Part shown: positions 33,212-44,935 of the stretch, piece after piece
How the letters are laid out: every line of letters starts with the position of its first letter
Position numbering within the stretch: the first letter of the stretch is position 1
NCBI GenBank assembly: GCA_007922195.1
Contig: ML681971.1
Location: forward strand, 724,905 to 788,904
Direction of reading: 5' to 3'
Length of the DNA: 64,000 bases
From: Podocnemis expansa
Taxonomy: Eukaryota > Chordata > Testudines > Podocnemididae
Notes under the pieces: generated by a model
What the model saw: only the letters and a program-made list of their open reading frames with translations
The model's database searches: none
What the model was told of the DNA's origin: nothing
Program-made: the position numbers and the translations under genes

Positions 33212-33715
33212 TTGGTTTGGCAGACTAAGAGGGAAATTCTGCATGCAGTAGAGCAGAATACAGGTGATCATAGTGACACCCAATCGGAAGATGAAGATTC
33301 CCTCCATGTTTTGTCTATAACAGCTGGCCCACGTAAATTCTGGGTAACACCTCTGTTGGAAGGCAAACTTGTACGCATGGAACTGGACACTGGCACAGCA
33401 GTTTCATTAGTTCCTAACATTGTGTATGAGAAGGACTTTAGACATCTGCCACTTAAGCCAACAGTAGTTGTTTTGAAGACATATACTGAAGAGACTGTTC
33501 CCCTGTTGGGTATTATTGATATGAAAGTAGAACTCAATGGACAGACCACAAAGCTACCACTGTTTGTGGTGAAGAGAAATTACCCAGCCCTAATGGGAAG
33601 ATCTTGGATCAGGAAAATCCAACACGATTGGTCACAAGTACAACAATTGACTAAAGAAGACATGGATCTAGTAGCAGAACTAATGAAACACGCTGCTGTT
33701 TTCAGTGAAGACTGA
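33212..33715 (+). pseudogene. Gypsy aspartic protease region
   Basis: The 167-codon frame contains MELDTGTAVSLVPN, the active-site LDTG with its hydrophobic context, and downstream PALMGRSWIRKI, typical of the protease C-terminal flank before reverse transcriptase. The frame ends in a TGA after VFSED at the start of the reverse transcriptase domain. The protease matures Gag-Pol. Domain intact, polyprotein broken. Confidence 0.88.
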
Positions 33716-33721
33716 AGCAGC

Positions 33722-34960
33722 ATGAAGAGAATCACTGTGAAATTAAATATAAAGCCTGATTGCCAACCAAAATGTTTGAAGGCCAGAATAGTGCCATTTG
33801 CCATCAGACCCAAGGTGGAAGAAAACTTGGAGCGGTTAGTCAAGGAGGGGGGTCTTAGTGCCAGTTACTCACAGCCAGTGAGCGACGCCCATCATCCCAA
33901 TAGTGAAGAAGGACGGCTCCATCCGGATTTGTGGAGATTTCAAGATCACTGTCAACCCAGTGTTATGTGCAGAACAATATCCTCTTCCCCGCATTGAGGA
34001 CATCTTTGCAGGTTTGGCTGGAGGACAAAAATTTAGCAAGATTGAGTTGAGTCAAGCGTACTTACAGATGCATGTTGAAAAAGAATCTCAAGAGTTGTTG
34101 ACAATCGTAACACATAAGGGGTTGTACAGATAATGTTGTTCACCTTTCGGCATTACTTCAGCCCCAGCTTTGTTCCAAAGGGCAATGGACCAGATTTTGA
34201 GTGGTTTATCAGGAGTACAGTGCTATCTGGATGACATCCTGGTCACTGGCAAAAATGAGGAGGAACACCTTACGAACTTGGAAGCTACTCTGCAAAGACT
34301 GGAAGAGTATGGCCTACATGTTCACAGAGACAAATGTAGGTTTCTCCAGCCCTCAGTTGAATATTTAGGACATATAATTGATGCTGATGGTCTCCATAAG
34401 TCTCCGGCCAAGGTTAAGGCTATCATGGATGCTCCACTACCTCAGAACGTAAGCCAACTTCACTCTTTTTTAGGGTTATTGACCTATTATGGCAAGTTTA
34501 TTCCACAATTAGCGATGATCCTGAAAACCCTACATGAGCTTCTTGGGCCAAAAAAGGCCTGGAACTGGACTGAAGTGTGTGATGTTGCATTTAATGAAGC
34601 TAAATGCTCACTGGTAAACTCTAGGGTTCTGACACATTTTGACCCATCTTTGCCCCTACAGTTGGCTTGTGATGCCTCCCCTTATGGAGTTGGGGCTGTA
34701 TTGTCATATATTATGCCCAAATTAAACGTGAAGCACTGGGCATTGTTTTTGGTGTTCAGAAATTTCACCAGTACCTGTGGGGAAAGAAGTTCACACTTGT
34801 CACTGACCATCGACCCCTGACATCAATTTTGGGGCCACACACAGGCATCCCACCTTTGGCTGCTAGTCAGATGCAATGATGGGCATTGATACTTTCTGGA
34901 CACACATATGAAATCAAGTATAGGCAATCCTCTTTGCATTGCAATGCTGATGGTCTTTCA
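33722..34960 (+). pseudogene. Gypsy reverse transcriptase and RNase H
   Basis: The N-terminal part lies in one frame (33722-33890). After a shift the main frame 33903-34820 contains KDGSIRICGDFKITVN, PLPRIEDIFAGLAGG, the catalytic YLDDILVTG (34223 on) and LGHIIDADGL, with one internal TAA at 34131 just before the PFGITSAPA-type motif. RNase H starts [15 protein letters not shown]. Near 34739 the frame shifts again and continues with the TDHRPL-type segment and SGHTYEIKYRQSS. The key catalytic residues can be read, but at least two shifts and a stop make it dead. The domain order places it in Ty3/Gypsy. Confidence 0.9.
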
Positions 34961-35059
34961 AGGCTACCCTTACCGGCACACTGTCAAGATCAGGGTCAGG
35001 AAGGAATCTTTTACTTTGAACAGGTGGAAAACACACCTGTCACAGCTACTCAAGTGAAG

Positions 35060-36395
35060 AAAGCAGCACAGGTTGACCCAGTACTCACAAGTTATGGATT
35101 TTGTGATGCATGGAGCATTCGTACCTGACTCTCAGGTCTCTCCTGACCTCCGCCCCTACATGTCTAGGAGGACAGAGTTATCAACTCAATCTGGGTGTTT
35201 GTTGTGGGGTATACGTGTCATTATCCCACTTTCATTAGGACCACGTTTGTTGGAACAGCTCCATTCAAGTCACTGCGGCATAGTGCACATGAAAGAAATT
35301 GCACAAAGCTATTTCTTGTGGCCGGGCTTGGACAGGGCCATTGAAGAAATGGCTAGAGCTTGTACCTCATGCCAGAGTGTCCAGAACGCACCTCACTTGG
35401 CACTTCTTCACCTGTGGGATTGACCCAAAAGGCCATGGCAATGTATCCATGTTGATTTTGCTGGCCCATTTGAAGGATGTATGTTTTTAATTGCTGTGGA
35501 TGCACATTCAAAATGGCCAGAAGTCTCTGTAATGCAGTCTACTACTACAGAAACCACTATCCAGACCCTGCGTGGCTTTTTTAGTCATTATGGTCTTCCA
35601 GAACAGCTGGTGAGTGACAATGGACCACAATTCATTTCTCAGGATTTTGAAACTTTTATGAAGGCCAATGGAATACATCACATCAGGTCAGCACCGTATC
35701 ATCCTTCCACCAATGGACTCGCTGAAAGGTTTGTACAGACTACAAAGCAAGCTCTAAAATCTGCAAAGGGACATTCACCTCTTCAGAAGCGTCTGGACAA
35801 CTTCTTGTTGTCCTATAGAAACACTCCACAGGCTATGACTAAGGCATCTCCAGCTTTTCTTATGATGGGACGGCAGTTGTGCTCTTGCTTTGATTTGTTG
35901 AAACCACGAGACACACGGCAAGTGGTTCAACACCAACAGCAGGACCAGGTCAGCAGACATTCACCAAGAACAAAGGAGTGCACCTTCAGTATTGGACAGC
36001 TGGTTCTTGCTCGAAATTATGCTTCAGGAGCTAAATGGGTTCCAGCAACGTTCATTTCCCAGACAGGACCTGTTTCTTACTCTGTCCAGACAGCGAGTGG
36101 TCTAGTTTGGCGACGGCATGTAGATCAATTATTTCTCCGTCATATCCATCCGGAAGATGCATCTCCAGCGGACATATCTGACATCACCCTTACTGACGAT
36201 ACAACATCAGAGCATGAAATAACTGTTTCTGTCTCTCCTGCTCCAGCCACCCCTTCAACACCTTCAGCCGCCCTGGACCAACCAGACACATCATCATCTC
36301 TGGTTCTGGCTACTTCCCCGATACATGTGGTCACACCACCACCAATACCACCTTGCGGTGTGGGCACACCAGAAGTTTGCCGTAATCCACCTTGA
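35060..36395 (+). pseudogene. Gypsy integrase
   Basis: The zinc-binding HHCC domain is visible as LHSSHCGIVHMKEIA...CTSCQSV in the frame 35073-35423, which ends in a stop before the core. The core frame 35481-36395 (open upstream from about 35445) holds the DDE triad context: VDAHSKWPEV, SDNGPQFISQDF and NGLAERFVQT. A TGPVSYSVQT...VWRRHVDQLF segment is a GPY/F-like module. The Ser/Thr/Pro-rich tail lacks a visible chromodomain. The core and C-terminal part (304 codons) is the longest intact piece of the element. Confidence 0.92.
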
Positions 36396-36571
36396 GACAG
36401 AAGGCCTCCTAATCGGCTGGATCTTTAGCTAGTGGTGACCCCCCCTCTTCATGGGGCAGAATAATTTCCCAGGGGTTCGCCAGAGATGGGGCAGTCTACC
36501 CTCATCCCCTAATTTAGTTCTTATTCTGTCCGGGGGGGGGGGGGGGCTTTTTCATTAGAGGGGGAGGAATA

Positions 36572-36759
36572 TGTGGTGTTTTGGACTACCTAGGGTCATT
36601 GGGGTTGTCATAGTGATAAATGGGAGGGTCGTTTAGGTGCTAGGGAAACCTGTCTGTCAGGTCCTCTCTCTCTTAGTTCTCTTTCAATAAAGACTCTTTG
36701 CAAAGCTCTGAATATGCTGCCTCTCATTATTGGAATATAATTTCCCCTAAAACTCCACA
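36572..36759 (+). mobile_element. Gypsy 3' LTR
   Basis: 188 bases from TGTGGTG to CTCCACA, right after the polypurine tract, with AATAAA at about 36687. The end matches the 5' LTR tail at 31702-31715. A divergent relative is at 8300-8474. Confidence 0.85.
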
Positions 36760-37414
36760 GTGACTACCTCCCTGTGGTGAAGAGCTGGCCTGGTCCCCCC
36801 ATCCCAGGCTGGCAGGAGGCTCTCCTGTGGCACGTGAGGTGCTGGGCTGGAGCTGCAGGTAAGTGCAGGGGCATTACGCCACCTGGCCCTTCTCGGAGGG
36901 CAGGGGGCAAAGGATGCACTGAGGGATGCCCCTCAGCTCCTTTCCTGTGTGTCATGAGTGGCTGCCACCCCAGGTTAGAGAGTGAGGCCACCTTATCAGA
37001 GCCAATACCAAGCTGTAAGGGGAGAGATGGGCACTGCACACTGGGTAACTGGGGATCAGGGCTGGCCTAATCATATACACAGAGTAGGTGGTCACCTAGG
37101 GCCAGCACTGGGCCTGCCTTTCAGGATGCAGAGGGGTATCTGGAGAGCTGAGGGCAGCTACACCCCTTGTGTGTCTTTAAGGGGCAGCCCTTAAGTTTGT
37201 TGATTTATTTTATGTCAACAAGGCCTCATGGTAATGTCTGTGTGCTGCAGAACTTGTTGTGACATTATAATTGGGCATTGCGCAGTAGCAAAGGGTATAT
37301 TGGGTGTATTTTCCCAACCACCATCTCATCATACATAGTTCACAGTAACATGTAACTTTACTGATACAGGGTCACTTCTGGCACAGCCTCATGTCACCCC
37401 GTCTATGGCTTAAA
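36760..37414. other. Unassigned
   Basis: GC-moderate sequence. 98- and 91-codon overlapping frames on opposite strands at 36764-37070 mirror each other and have no domain. No repeat ends identified. Confidence 0.3.
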
Positions 37415-37829
37415 GGGTATGTCCACACAAGTCTTTTATTTCGAAACAACACTGGTTGTTTCAAAATAAAAAACTGAATGTCCACATGACGTTTTCTTAT
37501 TTTGAAATGACAGGCTCTGTCATTTCAAAATAAGAACCGTCATTTCGAAACAGCTTAAACCCAATCCATTTCGAAATGGCTGTTATTTTGAAATGGTTAT
37601 TTTGAAATAACGCCTTTTGGACATGTTGTTTTGAAACAACATGTGCAAATGGCCTTATTTTGAAATAACCAGTTTGAAATAACAGCTGTTTTGAAAGCAG
37701 GCTTTCCCTTAACTCGAATTAACATTTTCTTAATTCGAATTAACTTATTTCAAAATAAGGACTTTATTTCAAAATAACTCATATTAAAATAACTTATTTC
37801 GAAATTGTGATGTATGTGTGGACACAGCC
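37415..37829. mobile_element. Palindrome-filled element (TTTCGAAA type), complete
   Basis: Begins GGGTATGTCCACACA and ends TGTGTGGACACAGCC. The interior has about 16 copies of ATTTCGAAAT-type palindromes (ATTTTGAAAT, GTTTCAAAAT, ATTTCGAAAC), plus AATTCGAATT. Flanks TGGCTTAA and TGGCTAAG are similar but not a clear duplication. Related to 563-947. Confidence 0.8.
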
Positions 37830-37859
37830 GAAGTGGCTAAGCTAAAATACTACCCGCCT

Positions 37860-37922
37860 CAGAGTTTTTTGTTTAATAAAAAAGGGGGTCCTCAGCCTGG
37901 TAAAGGTTGGGAACTGCTGATC
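37860..37922. mobile_element. hAT-like terminal fragment
   Basis: GGTCCTCAGCCTGGTAAAGGTTGGGAACTGCTG followed by ATCTAAGC resembles the right end at about 2800-2835, which is also followed by ATCTAAG. Confidence 0.45.
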
Positions 37923-38047
37923 TAAGCAACATCAAAGCCTGAGAACCTACCCACAGGGTGCGCGGGGGCGGGGGTGGCTGTAAAACATGTCACAGTTGAT
38001 CTGTGCAGAAACTGAATACAGACTGAAACAGTAACCTTAGCTTAGAG

Positions 38048-40520
38048 CAGGGGTGGCCAAACTTACAGAACTCAAAAGCTGCACAAGTTGATTATTAAAC
38101 CTTCAAGAGCTGCACTGAGGCATATAACCACATATTTTTACCTACTCCAAAATTACTAAGCTTAAAATTCATTGCACAGTTTAATTTTATCGTGAAAATA
38201 GGGCAAATATTGATCCTACTAATCGCAGATACTAATAATTATTTAAGGTTATCATGAAACTAGGCCTATACAGTAAAAACTTAGCTGTCGCTAGATGTAG
38301 AACACTACAGGCTTGTGGCAAGTTTTTTTAAAATCTGGGGAGTAACTTGTCAATGCAGTAGGGAAAAGCTCTCTCAGATGCTGATCTCTAAGTATTGCAC
38401 AATGTTTTAAATTTCATTGTGGAATATGATGCTTCACAGCAGTAAATTGTGCCAAAAATTGAAAGTAATCTATGATCGGTTTTAAACTTTTCTCCTTTGT
38501 ATTTTCATTTCTTAGTATTCCACATCATGTTTAGGACTTGTAAAACATGATTTTATTTTAGCAACAAGTACACTGCATTAGGGCCTATGAGAAAATCTAA
38601 ACATGCTATGGCATCTCTGACCATGTCATGCTTCCCTCCCCCACCCCCGCTGCTGCTTCCCTGCCGTCTCTTACCCCCCACGCTGCTGCTTCTCTGCTCT
38701 CCCCAACCATGCCGCATTTTTGCCCCCCCCCCACCACCCCAGCCCTGACCATGCGCCCGCTTCCCTGCCAATATTTCCACCAATAAACTTTTTCACTAGA
38801 ATACTCATGGACAGTGAAAACAAAAGCTCTGAGGACTCAGTCAGAAACAATTAATTTTAAAATGAAAGTAATAGTAAGGGAAAACACTGCTCTCATCTTA
38901 ATCCTGTGAAGACATGCACACAGGGTCACCTTTTCAACTGTTCAGAATCACAACAGATCAATGAGAATTTATGGGGACAGAAAGTGCAAGATCAGAGCCT
39001 GTTTCAGTAAGTGCTGTAGAGTCTATGCACAGAAGATATTATGGAAAAAATCCTGTTGAGTTTATTCAGTTTGGGGTCAGGCCTGTATAAATTCTAAATA
39101 TCAGTATTTGGTTTTTATAATACAAAGTAAAATCTTTATTGGTGAGAGATTTTTTTTCAGAAAGTTGCCAACACAATTTTCCATCCTCAGCCCTTCACAA
39201 CAATTACTCTTGTCTGTTGGGCTCAGATACCCATAGAGTCATTCTTGAAGACTGCCCTGCAATATAAATGGATTTTGACTACTGGTATACAACAAAGGAA
39301 AAATAATACATGTTGAATGCTAGTTAATCAGTAGAAGTATAGTGCTGCTATTTAACTTTGTGGTGAATGTAAATTATCTTGGTAATTGATTTAGTTATAC
39401 TAATTAAAATTTTCTTATGAAATAAATGTACTAGCAGTTCCTTCTGCAAACAGATGACATACTGATGTTGCAGGCACATTTGTTCAATGGCATTAAGGAA
39501 TTTTTTTTCTAAAGCCAGTTTTCTGTAGTGGTGGGCTATCCTAAGTCTAAATCCTTTTGCATGCTGAAAATGAACCATGAGCCATAATAACTACTTGTAA
39601 CATTCTTTAAATTAATAGAGGTTTTTTTTTAAATAACCTTTTGACAGTAGTTAGTGGTTTTGGATGCAACATGTCAATCTTCAGGCATTTCTGATGATTC
39701 ATATTTAATTCTCAAAACAGAATACAAGAGAAATAATTTTGCATTATATTACAATATCTGGAAATGCCAGGTGATTTTTAAAAAAGAGAAAAGCAATTGT
39801 AAATTAATTTAACTTTATATTGCTAGATTAGCATCACATCTGTAGTTCATTGTAGATGTGCTCTTGATCAATTTATGTTGCCAGTTTTAAAAATATTTAC
39901 CCAGAAAAGAGTATCAAAAAAGGAAGGTATTTAAAAAATCAGGCACTCAGGTCAGACTTTTTCTTGCTGGTGCTACTTTCATTTTGCTTCTGTGTGCATC
40001 CAGTTTGTCCAGTGAATGAAGCCTGTGATGTTGTAATTAAAGACTGTATCATAACGCATACAGATGAGGAGGGTAGAATTAACATTGTGTGGGTAAACTG
40101 TAGAAGCTGACATGTCTTTGCACCTGATGACATTGCTTTTCCCTGCTGGCTCTCACAATGCCGCCCCTCCCCTGCCGGCTCTTAGCACACTGCTTTTTTG
40201 CTGCTGGCTCTCACAATGCTGCTGCCCCTCCTCTCCCCTCCCCTCCTGGCTCTTACCAGGCTGCTTTTTCCCTGCTGGCTTTCAAATTGCTACCTCTCCC
40301 CCGGCTCTGACCACGCCACTTTTTCCTGCAGCTCTCACCATGCTGCTTCTCCCCTGCTGGCTCTCACCATGCCGCCGCCTCTCTGCTGTCCCAGACGATT
40401 GCAAATTTCTCACCCCTGGCTCCCACCATGCCGCCCTTCCCTGCTGCGCTGTCCCTGGAGCCGCATTTTTTTCTTTAACGAGCCGCATGCGGCTTGTGAG
40501 CCACAGTTTGGCCACGTCTG
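38048..40520. mobile_element. 2.5-kb hAT-like element (CAGGGGTGGCCAAACT)
   Basis: Ends CAGGGGTGGCCAAACTTA and CAGTTTGGCCACGTCTG. Target duplication GCTTAGAG (38040-38047) and GCTTAGAA (40521-40528), 7 of 8. The interior has two blocks of CTGCTGGCTCTCACCATGCCGC-like tandem words (38630-38775 and 40125-40470), which keep Cys/Leu/Pro-rich frames open without meaning. The AT-rich 1.35 kb between them may be a later insertion. No transposase frame. Confidence 0.8.
38790..40110. other. AT-rich middle of the 2.5-kb hAT-like element
   Basis: No recognisable coding frame or terminal repeats. It is compositionally unlike the tandem blocks on either side. Confidence 0.35.
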
Positions 40521-40528
40521 GCTTAGAA

Positions 40529-42725
40529 TAAGAGTTATTTTTTTATTTGATTGTGACTAACTCCTTCACTTATTGTTTATCTCTTGATGTATTAATAGTC
40601 TGACAGAATCACTCAAAATCTTACTGTAGTCAATTAATTTGTTTGTTTTAGCAAAGCAGTGCACATGGAATGAGTGTGTGTGGAGACCTCTCTTGTAGTG
40701 ACAGAGCTGGGGCATATCAGTTTCTTTGATAAATTGATGGACAAGCATAAATGAGCTTGCAGGGTGCAGTGGGCAGCACCAAACCCTGCAAGACTATAGT
40801 TCCAAGGGCTGCATCTGCGACTGGAGGTGTTTGTTGGGGGGTCTAGCCCACAAGTGACTGGCTGTAGCACTCCTCCACTGAGTGAGGGACCAATTACACA
40901 CAGGAAGCTGGACTGAGCTGACCTAGGAGTGGGTGTTCACACAGCAAAGCAGGGAAAATTGGGGTGACAGCTACACAGCCGTCCAGATTACAGGAGGGGA
41001 AAGTCACACCAAAACAGAGAAGTGTCTTTACCTTGGTGCCTTCCTACCGGCAGGACCAACGCCTCCTCCTCTCTGCAGTACCATCTGTAACTGAGGATAG
41101 CTCTGTTTTTGTTTTCACAGATGGGCACTGCTGGCTCTACTGAGGTAAGTGCAACATGGTTCCGCCCCAACGCTGCAAGCCAGCGCTGGTGCCACTTCAC
41201 AGGTGCTATTGTTACACCAGCCACATGAAAGGGGGGAGCTAGTGGATAAGGTACTGGCAAGCCTGCAGAAAAATGGGGGATTGGGTCCCTGTTCTGCCCA
41301 GCATCCTTGGACAACTTAGGGAATATCTCTGGGCCTCAGTCTATAAGGTGGGGTAATGATCCTGTCTTTGTTTATTGGCTAGTTAGGCCATGACTATCCC
41401 AGGTCAGGGCCTGCCTCTCACCACTTGTAGCTAGTGCAGTGGGGGCCTGATCTTAGGTGAAGCCTGTAGGTGCTACTGTAACACACACAATAGTTAGCCC
41501 AAATGTGACAGAACGCCCCCATCCCCACAAATGGAGATGTATCACTGAGTACAGTTCCCAGCTTTCTGTGCCCACCAACTGCAGGGGAAGGAAACAAACA
41601 TGAAAGTTTCAGCTACTGTGGAGTAAGGACTTAAGGGACTGAGGAGCACAAACTGCAGAGACTTTCCCAAGATGGGACTAGAGTCAAAAAAGAGATCTGG
41701 CTTTGCAAGTGCAAGGCATAACTGCTGGGAGCTCTGCTGGGCCCTGAGTTAGGTTCCCAGGCTCCACAGGCAAACTGTGAGGAGACTTAGGCACCTAAGA
41801 GGTATTCTCAGACACCAGCAAACTGAGTGAGAAGCTGATCAGCTGCGATGTGCAGAGGAAAGAGGTGGGGCTTCAGGGCAAGATGCCTGCTTGACAGGCT
41901 GGAGGGAGGCATCAACCTCTGCCCAGGATTCTCAGCCATGCCCCCACTCTGCAGTTAGAAACCAAAGGTAGCTCAGCTCTTTCTAACAAAGAACCACAGC
42001 AGTGGCTTACTGAGGGTCTCTGGTGTTCAGGGGCTAAGCCTACATGTGCACCTGCCACACAGGGCAGGCGGTAGCTCAGCACAGTCTCCCTAGCTGTTCT
42101 GGAACAGGGGTCTGTATCTGCAGATGGGGAGGGGGCATGCAGGCTTGGTTACCAGAGACAGGCAGCGCTGGGTCATTACAGCCCACGGGCTGATGGGTAG
42201 GGCACTCATGAGATTTCAAGTCCCTGCTTCAAATCAAGCAGAGCAGATTCCAGTCTGGCTTGCCCAATGGCAGGTGAATGCCCCGGCTACTGGGCAGACT
42301 TGACACATGTGGTCAGCCAGCCTCCATCATTCCCAATCTGATGCCCAACTGTGAGGATCCTGAACCAGTAAGTGTGCTCAAAGGAAGCCTACATGATCAG
42401 GACCTGCAGAGCAGCTAGGCAGGGGAACACTTGCTTTGAGAATCCCATTGGGGCTCAGATGTGAGCAAGGGCCACAGGGACCAGGGTGCTGGCAGGCTAT
42501 AGGGGCTTCTGCACGTGGCCCCCAGTGGCAACTCAGATGGCAAATGCATTTATAAACATCAGGGTGCCTGGATGTTGGACTTTGGTGACAAAGTCCTTTT
42601 ATGAATCTAGCAGCTAGGCCCCAGCCACTCCTGGGAACCTCACTCTCTAGCTCTTCCCACCCACCCAAAGGGAACAACCAGCAGCCTTGCAGAGCCCAAC
42701 CCACTTCCAGCACATAAAGGAAACA
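40529..42725. other. Unassigned 2.2 kb
   Basis: Mostly moderate-complexity sequence. A weak tRNA-like stretch at about 42190-42240 (TGATGGGTAGGGCACTC, GCTTCAAATC) could be a SINE head. Frames of 108-111 codons at 40988-41314 and 42378-42713 show no domain. Confidence 0.3.
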
Positions 42726-42727
42726 CT

Positions 42728-43128
42728 CCTAGAATCACAGAAATGTTGGGCTGGAAGAGACCTCACAAAGTCATCTGGTCCAGCCCCCGGTGCACAGGCA
42801 GAACCAAGTAAACCTAGACAAGCCCTAGCAGGGGTTTGCCCAATCTGTTCTTAAAAGCCTCAGTGACGGGGATTCTGCACCCTCCCTTGAATGCCTGTTT
42901 CAGAGCTTCACTGCCCTTAGTGTTAGAAAGCTTTTCCTAATCGCTAACCTAAATTTTCCTTGGTATAGATTAAGCCTATTACTTCATGTCCTGCCTTCAG
43001 TGGAGATGGAGAACAATTAATATTTGAAGACTTACCGGATTTTCCCCACAACCTCCTTTTCTCAATACCAAAGATGCCTTTTCCTCCCAGGCCAGGTTTC
43101 CTAAACCTTATATCACTTTTGTTGCTCT
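42728..43128 (-). mobile_element. CR1 LINE 3' fragment
   Basis: Starts AGAATCACAGAAATGTTGGGCTGGAAGAGACCTCA, the antisense CR1 3' end, and continues through the C-terminal untranslated part to ATATCACTTTTGTTGCTCTCCTCTGG, where it runs into the minisatellite. Confidence 0.88.
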
Positions 43129-43129
43129 C

Positions 43130-43470
43130 CTCTGGGTGCTGATCCAGCTCCAGCTGCTGCCTGCTGGCCAGCGGCAAATATCTTGGGCTTGGCTCCATCT
43201 CTTGTGACTGGTGGCCAGAGGCTTGCAGCCTGGGTGAACCTGATCCTGCTCCATCCACTGCCACCCAGAGGCAGATGGCCTGGGCAGGGCCGATCTGGCT
43301 CCAACCACTGCTGGCCAGAGGCAGACAGCCTAGGCATGCCCAGTCTGGCTCCCTCACAGCCAAGCCTCAGATCCAGCTCCAGCCACTGCCTGCTGGTCAG
43401 TGGCTGGTGGTTCCAGTGGAGCTGATCTGGCCCCAGTGGCTGCTGGGGCTGGGACAGAGACATGGGGGCA
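43130..43470. repeat. Degenerate minisatellite, shared with 3.7-4.3 kb
   Basis: GATCCAGCTCCAGCTGCTGCCTGCTGGCCAG and variants repeat with roughly 60-base spacing. The same words form 3665-4290. Multiple overlapping frames are artefacts. Confidence 0.7.
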
Positions 43471-43507
43471 GGGGTTGCAGCTCTTCAGGACGTGCAGCAG
43501 TGATAAG

Positions 43508-44935
43508 AATCATAGGGTTGGAAGGGACTTCATGGGGTCATCTAGTGACCAACCCATTGCTAAAAGCAGGACCACTCTCACTAATTCATCCCAGTAAGGC
43601 GTTTGTCTAACTGGGCCTTGAATGTTTCCAAAGATGGCGATTCCACCACTTCCCAGGTAATCTATTCCAATGCTTCACCCAGGGGTTAAAGTAAGGGGGA
43701 ACACCCTAGAATGCTGTTCTGGGCCCCCCCCCTATTTTTAGGGAGCCAGCGTTCTGGGTCCCCTAAAAACAGCGGGACATGCCAGAATGCTGCATTCTGG
43801 GGCCCTCTAAAAATAGCAGGGCACGCTGGAACACAGCATTCCCCCTACGATGGCCACCCCTCCCTCCCTTGCCTGCAGCCTGTGGCAGCTCTGCCCCTTC
43901 TGGCTGGGGCCAGGCAGTGCATCCGGCCCAGCCCCAGCCTTGGGCCCGGGGCCCCGCCTTGCTGCCCAACTGGCTGGCCAGCGCCATAGTCTCCGTCTCC
44001 CTGCCCCAGCTCGTTGACTCTCTTGGCCAGGTAAGGGGGCGGGAGGGGATTGGGGTGGTTGGGCAGTCAGCAGGGAAAGCGTGGGAGGGTGGTTGGGGGG
44101 GGGGGGAAGAAAGAGTCAGAATGGTGGACTGGGGAGGGATTGGGGTGCTGAAGGGGGTGGAGTGAAGATGGGGGTGGTGGGTTAGAAGGGCTGGAATGGG
44201 GTCAGGGAGCTTAGGGAGTGGGGATTGGGGCTAAGGATGTCACAAGGAAAGAGGGGTCTGAAGCAGGGTAGGCATTTGTGGGGCAGTAGCTGGGGTGGGG
44301 GGCAGGTGTATGGGGCCAGGCATTTGAGGGGTAGTAGCTGAGGTGGGGGGACAGGCACTTGGGGGAAAGGTAGCTGGGGTGGGGGAAGGGGGCCCATACA
44401 TGAAGGAAGAGGGCTCAGACCTGCTTGAGGGGGTCTGGAAATTTAGGAGGGGTCCAGGCCCCCCCCCCCAATTGTACTTTAATCCCTGGCTTCACCACCC
44501 TCCCAGTGAGAAAATTTTTTCCTACCTTGCCCTCCCCAGCTGCACCTTGACTGTTAATGCACTCCAGAATGATATTTGCTTATTCCACAGTTGTATTATG
44601 TTGGCCGGCATTCAGTATGGATCTGCGGTAACCCCAAGGCTCTTTTCAGCAATGCTACAGTTTAGCCAGCTGTTCTGCATTTTCAAGTTGTGTGTTTGCT
44701 TTTTCTTTCCTATGTATGGTAGTTGCAGCTTGTCATCGCTGAATTTCAACTTGTTGATTTCAGACCAAGACTGCAATTTATCCAAAGCCTTGTGCATTCT
44801 GGTCCCGTCCTCCAAAGTGTTTCCATCTCCTGCTTGCTTGGTGTCGTCTCACAAATTTTATCACCATGCTAACTCCACTGTGCCTTCTGTTATAGTGACT
44901 AGTACTGGAAGCAGGCCAGACCCTTCTGAGTGAGC
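43508..44935 (-). mobile_element. CR1 LINE 3' fragment split by a hAT
   Basis: 43508-43679 carries the antisense CR1 end (GAATCATAGGGTTGGAAGGGACTTCATGGGGTCATCTAG). It resumes at 44497 with TTTTTCCTACCTTGCCCTCCCCAGCTGC and runs to about 44935 through a decayed C-terminal reverse-transcriptase and 3' region. The 809-bp hAT lies between. Confidence 0.82.
43680..44488. mobile_element. 809-bp hAT-type element (CAGGGGTTAAAGTA)
   Basis: Ends CAGGGGTTAAAGTAAG and TGTACTTTAATCCCTG. The perfect 8-bp duplication GCTTCACC lies at 43672-43679 and 44489-44496, within a CR1. The GC-rich left part includes TTCTGGG-type repeats. The right part has G-rich tandem words (GGGGGGCAGGTGTATGGGGCCAGGCATTTG). No transposase. 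Confidence 0.92.

Larger units (their letters stand above)
31702..36759 (+). mobile_element. Ty3/Gypsy LTR retrotransposon with two hAT insertions
   Basis: Order: 14-base tail of the 5' LTR (CCTAAAACTCCACA, 31702-31715), a TGGCGACAGAGGA primer-binding-like site just after it, leader, gag, protease, reverse transcriptase, RNase H, integrase, polypurine tract AGAGGGGGAGGAATA at about 36557, and 3' LTR at 36572-36759. gag-to-integrase order with integrase last is diagnostic of Ty3/Gypsy. The 5' LTR body is lost at the DIRS junction. Stops and frameshifts occur throughout, so it cannot move by itself. hAT insertions: 31939-32268 in the leader and 32759-32944 in gag. Confidence 0.93.
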
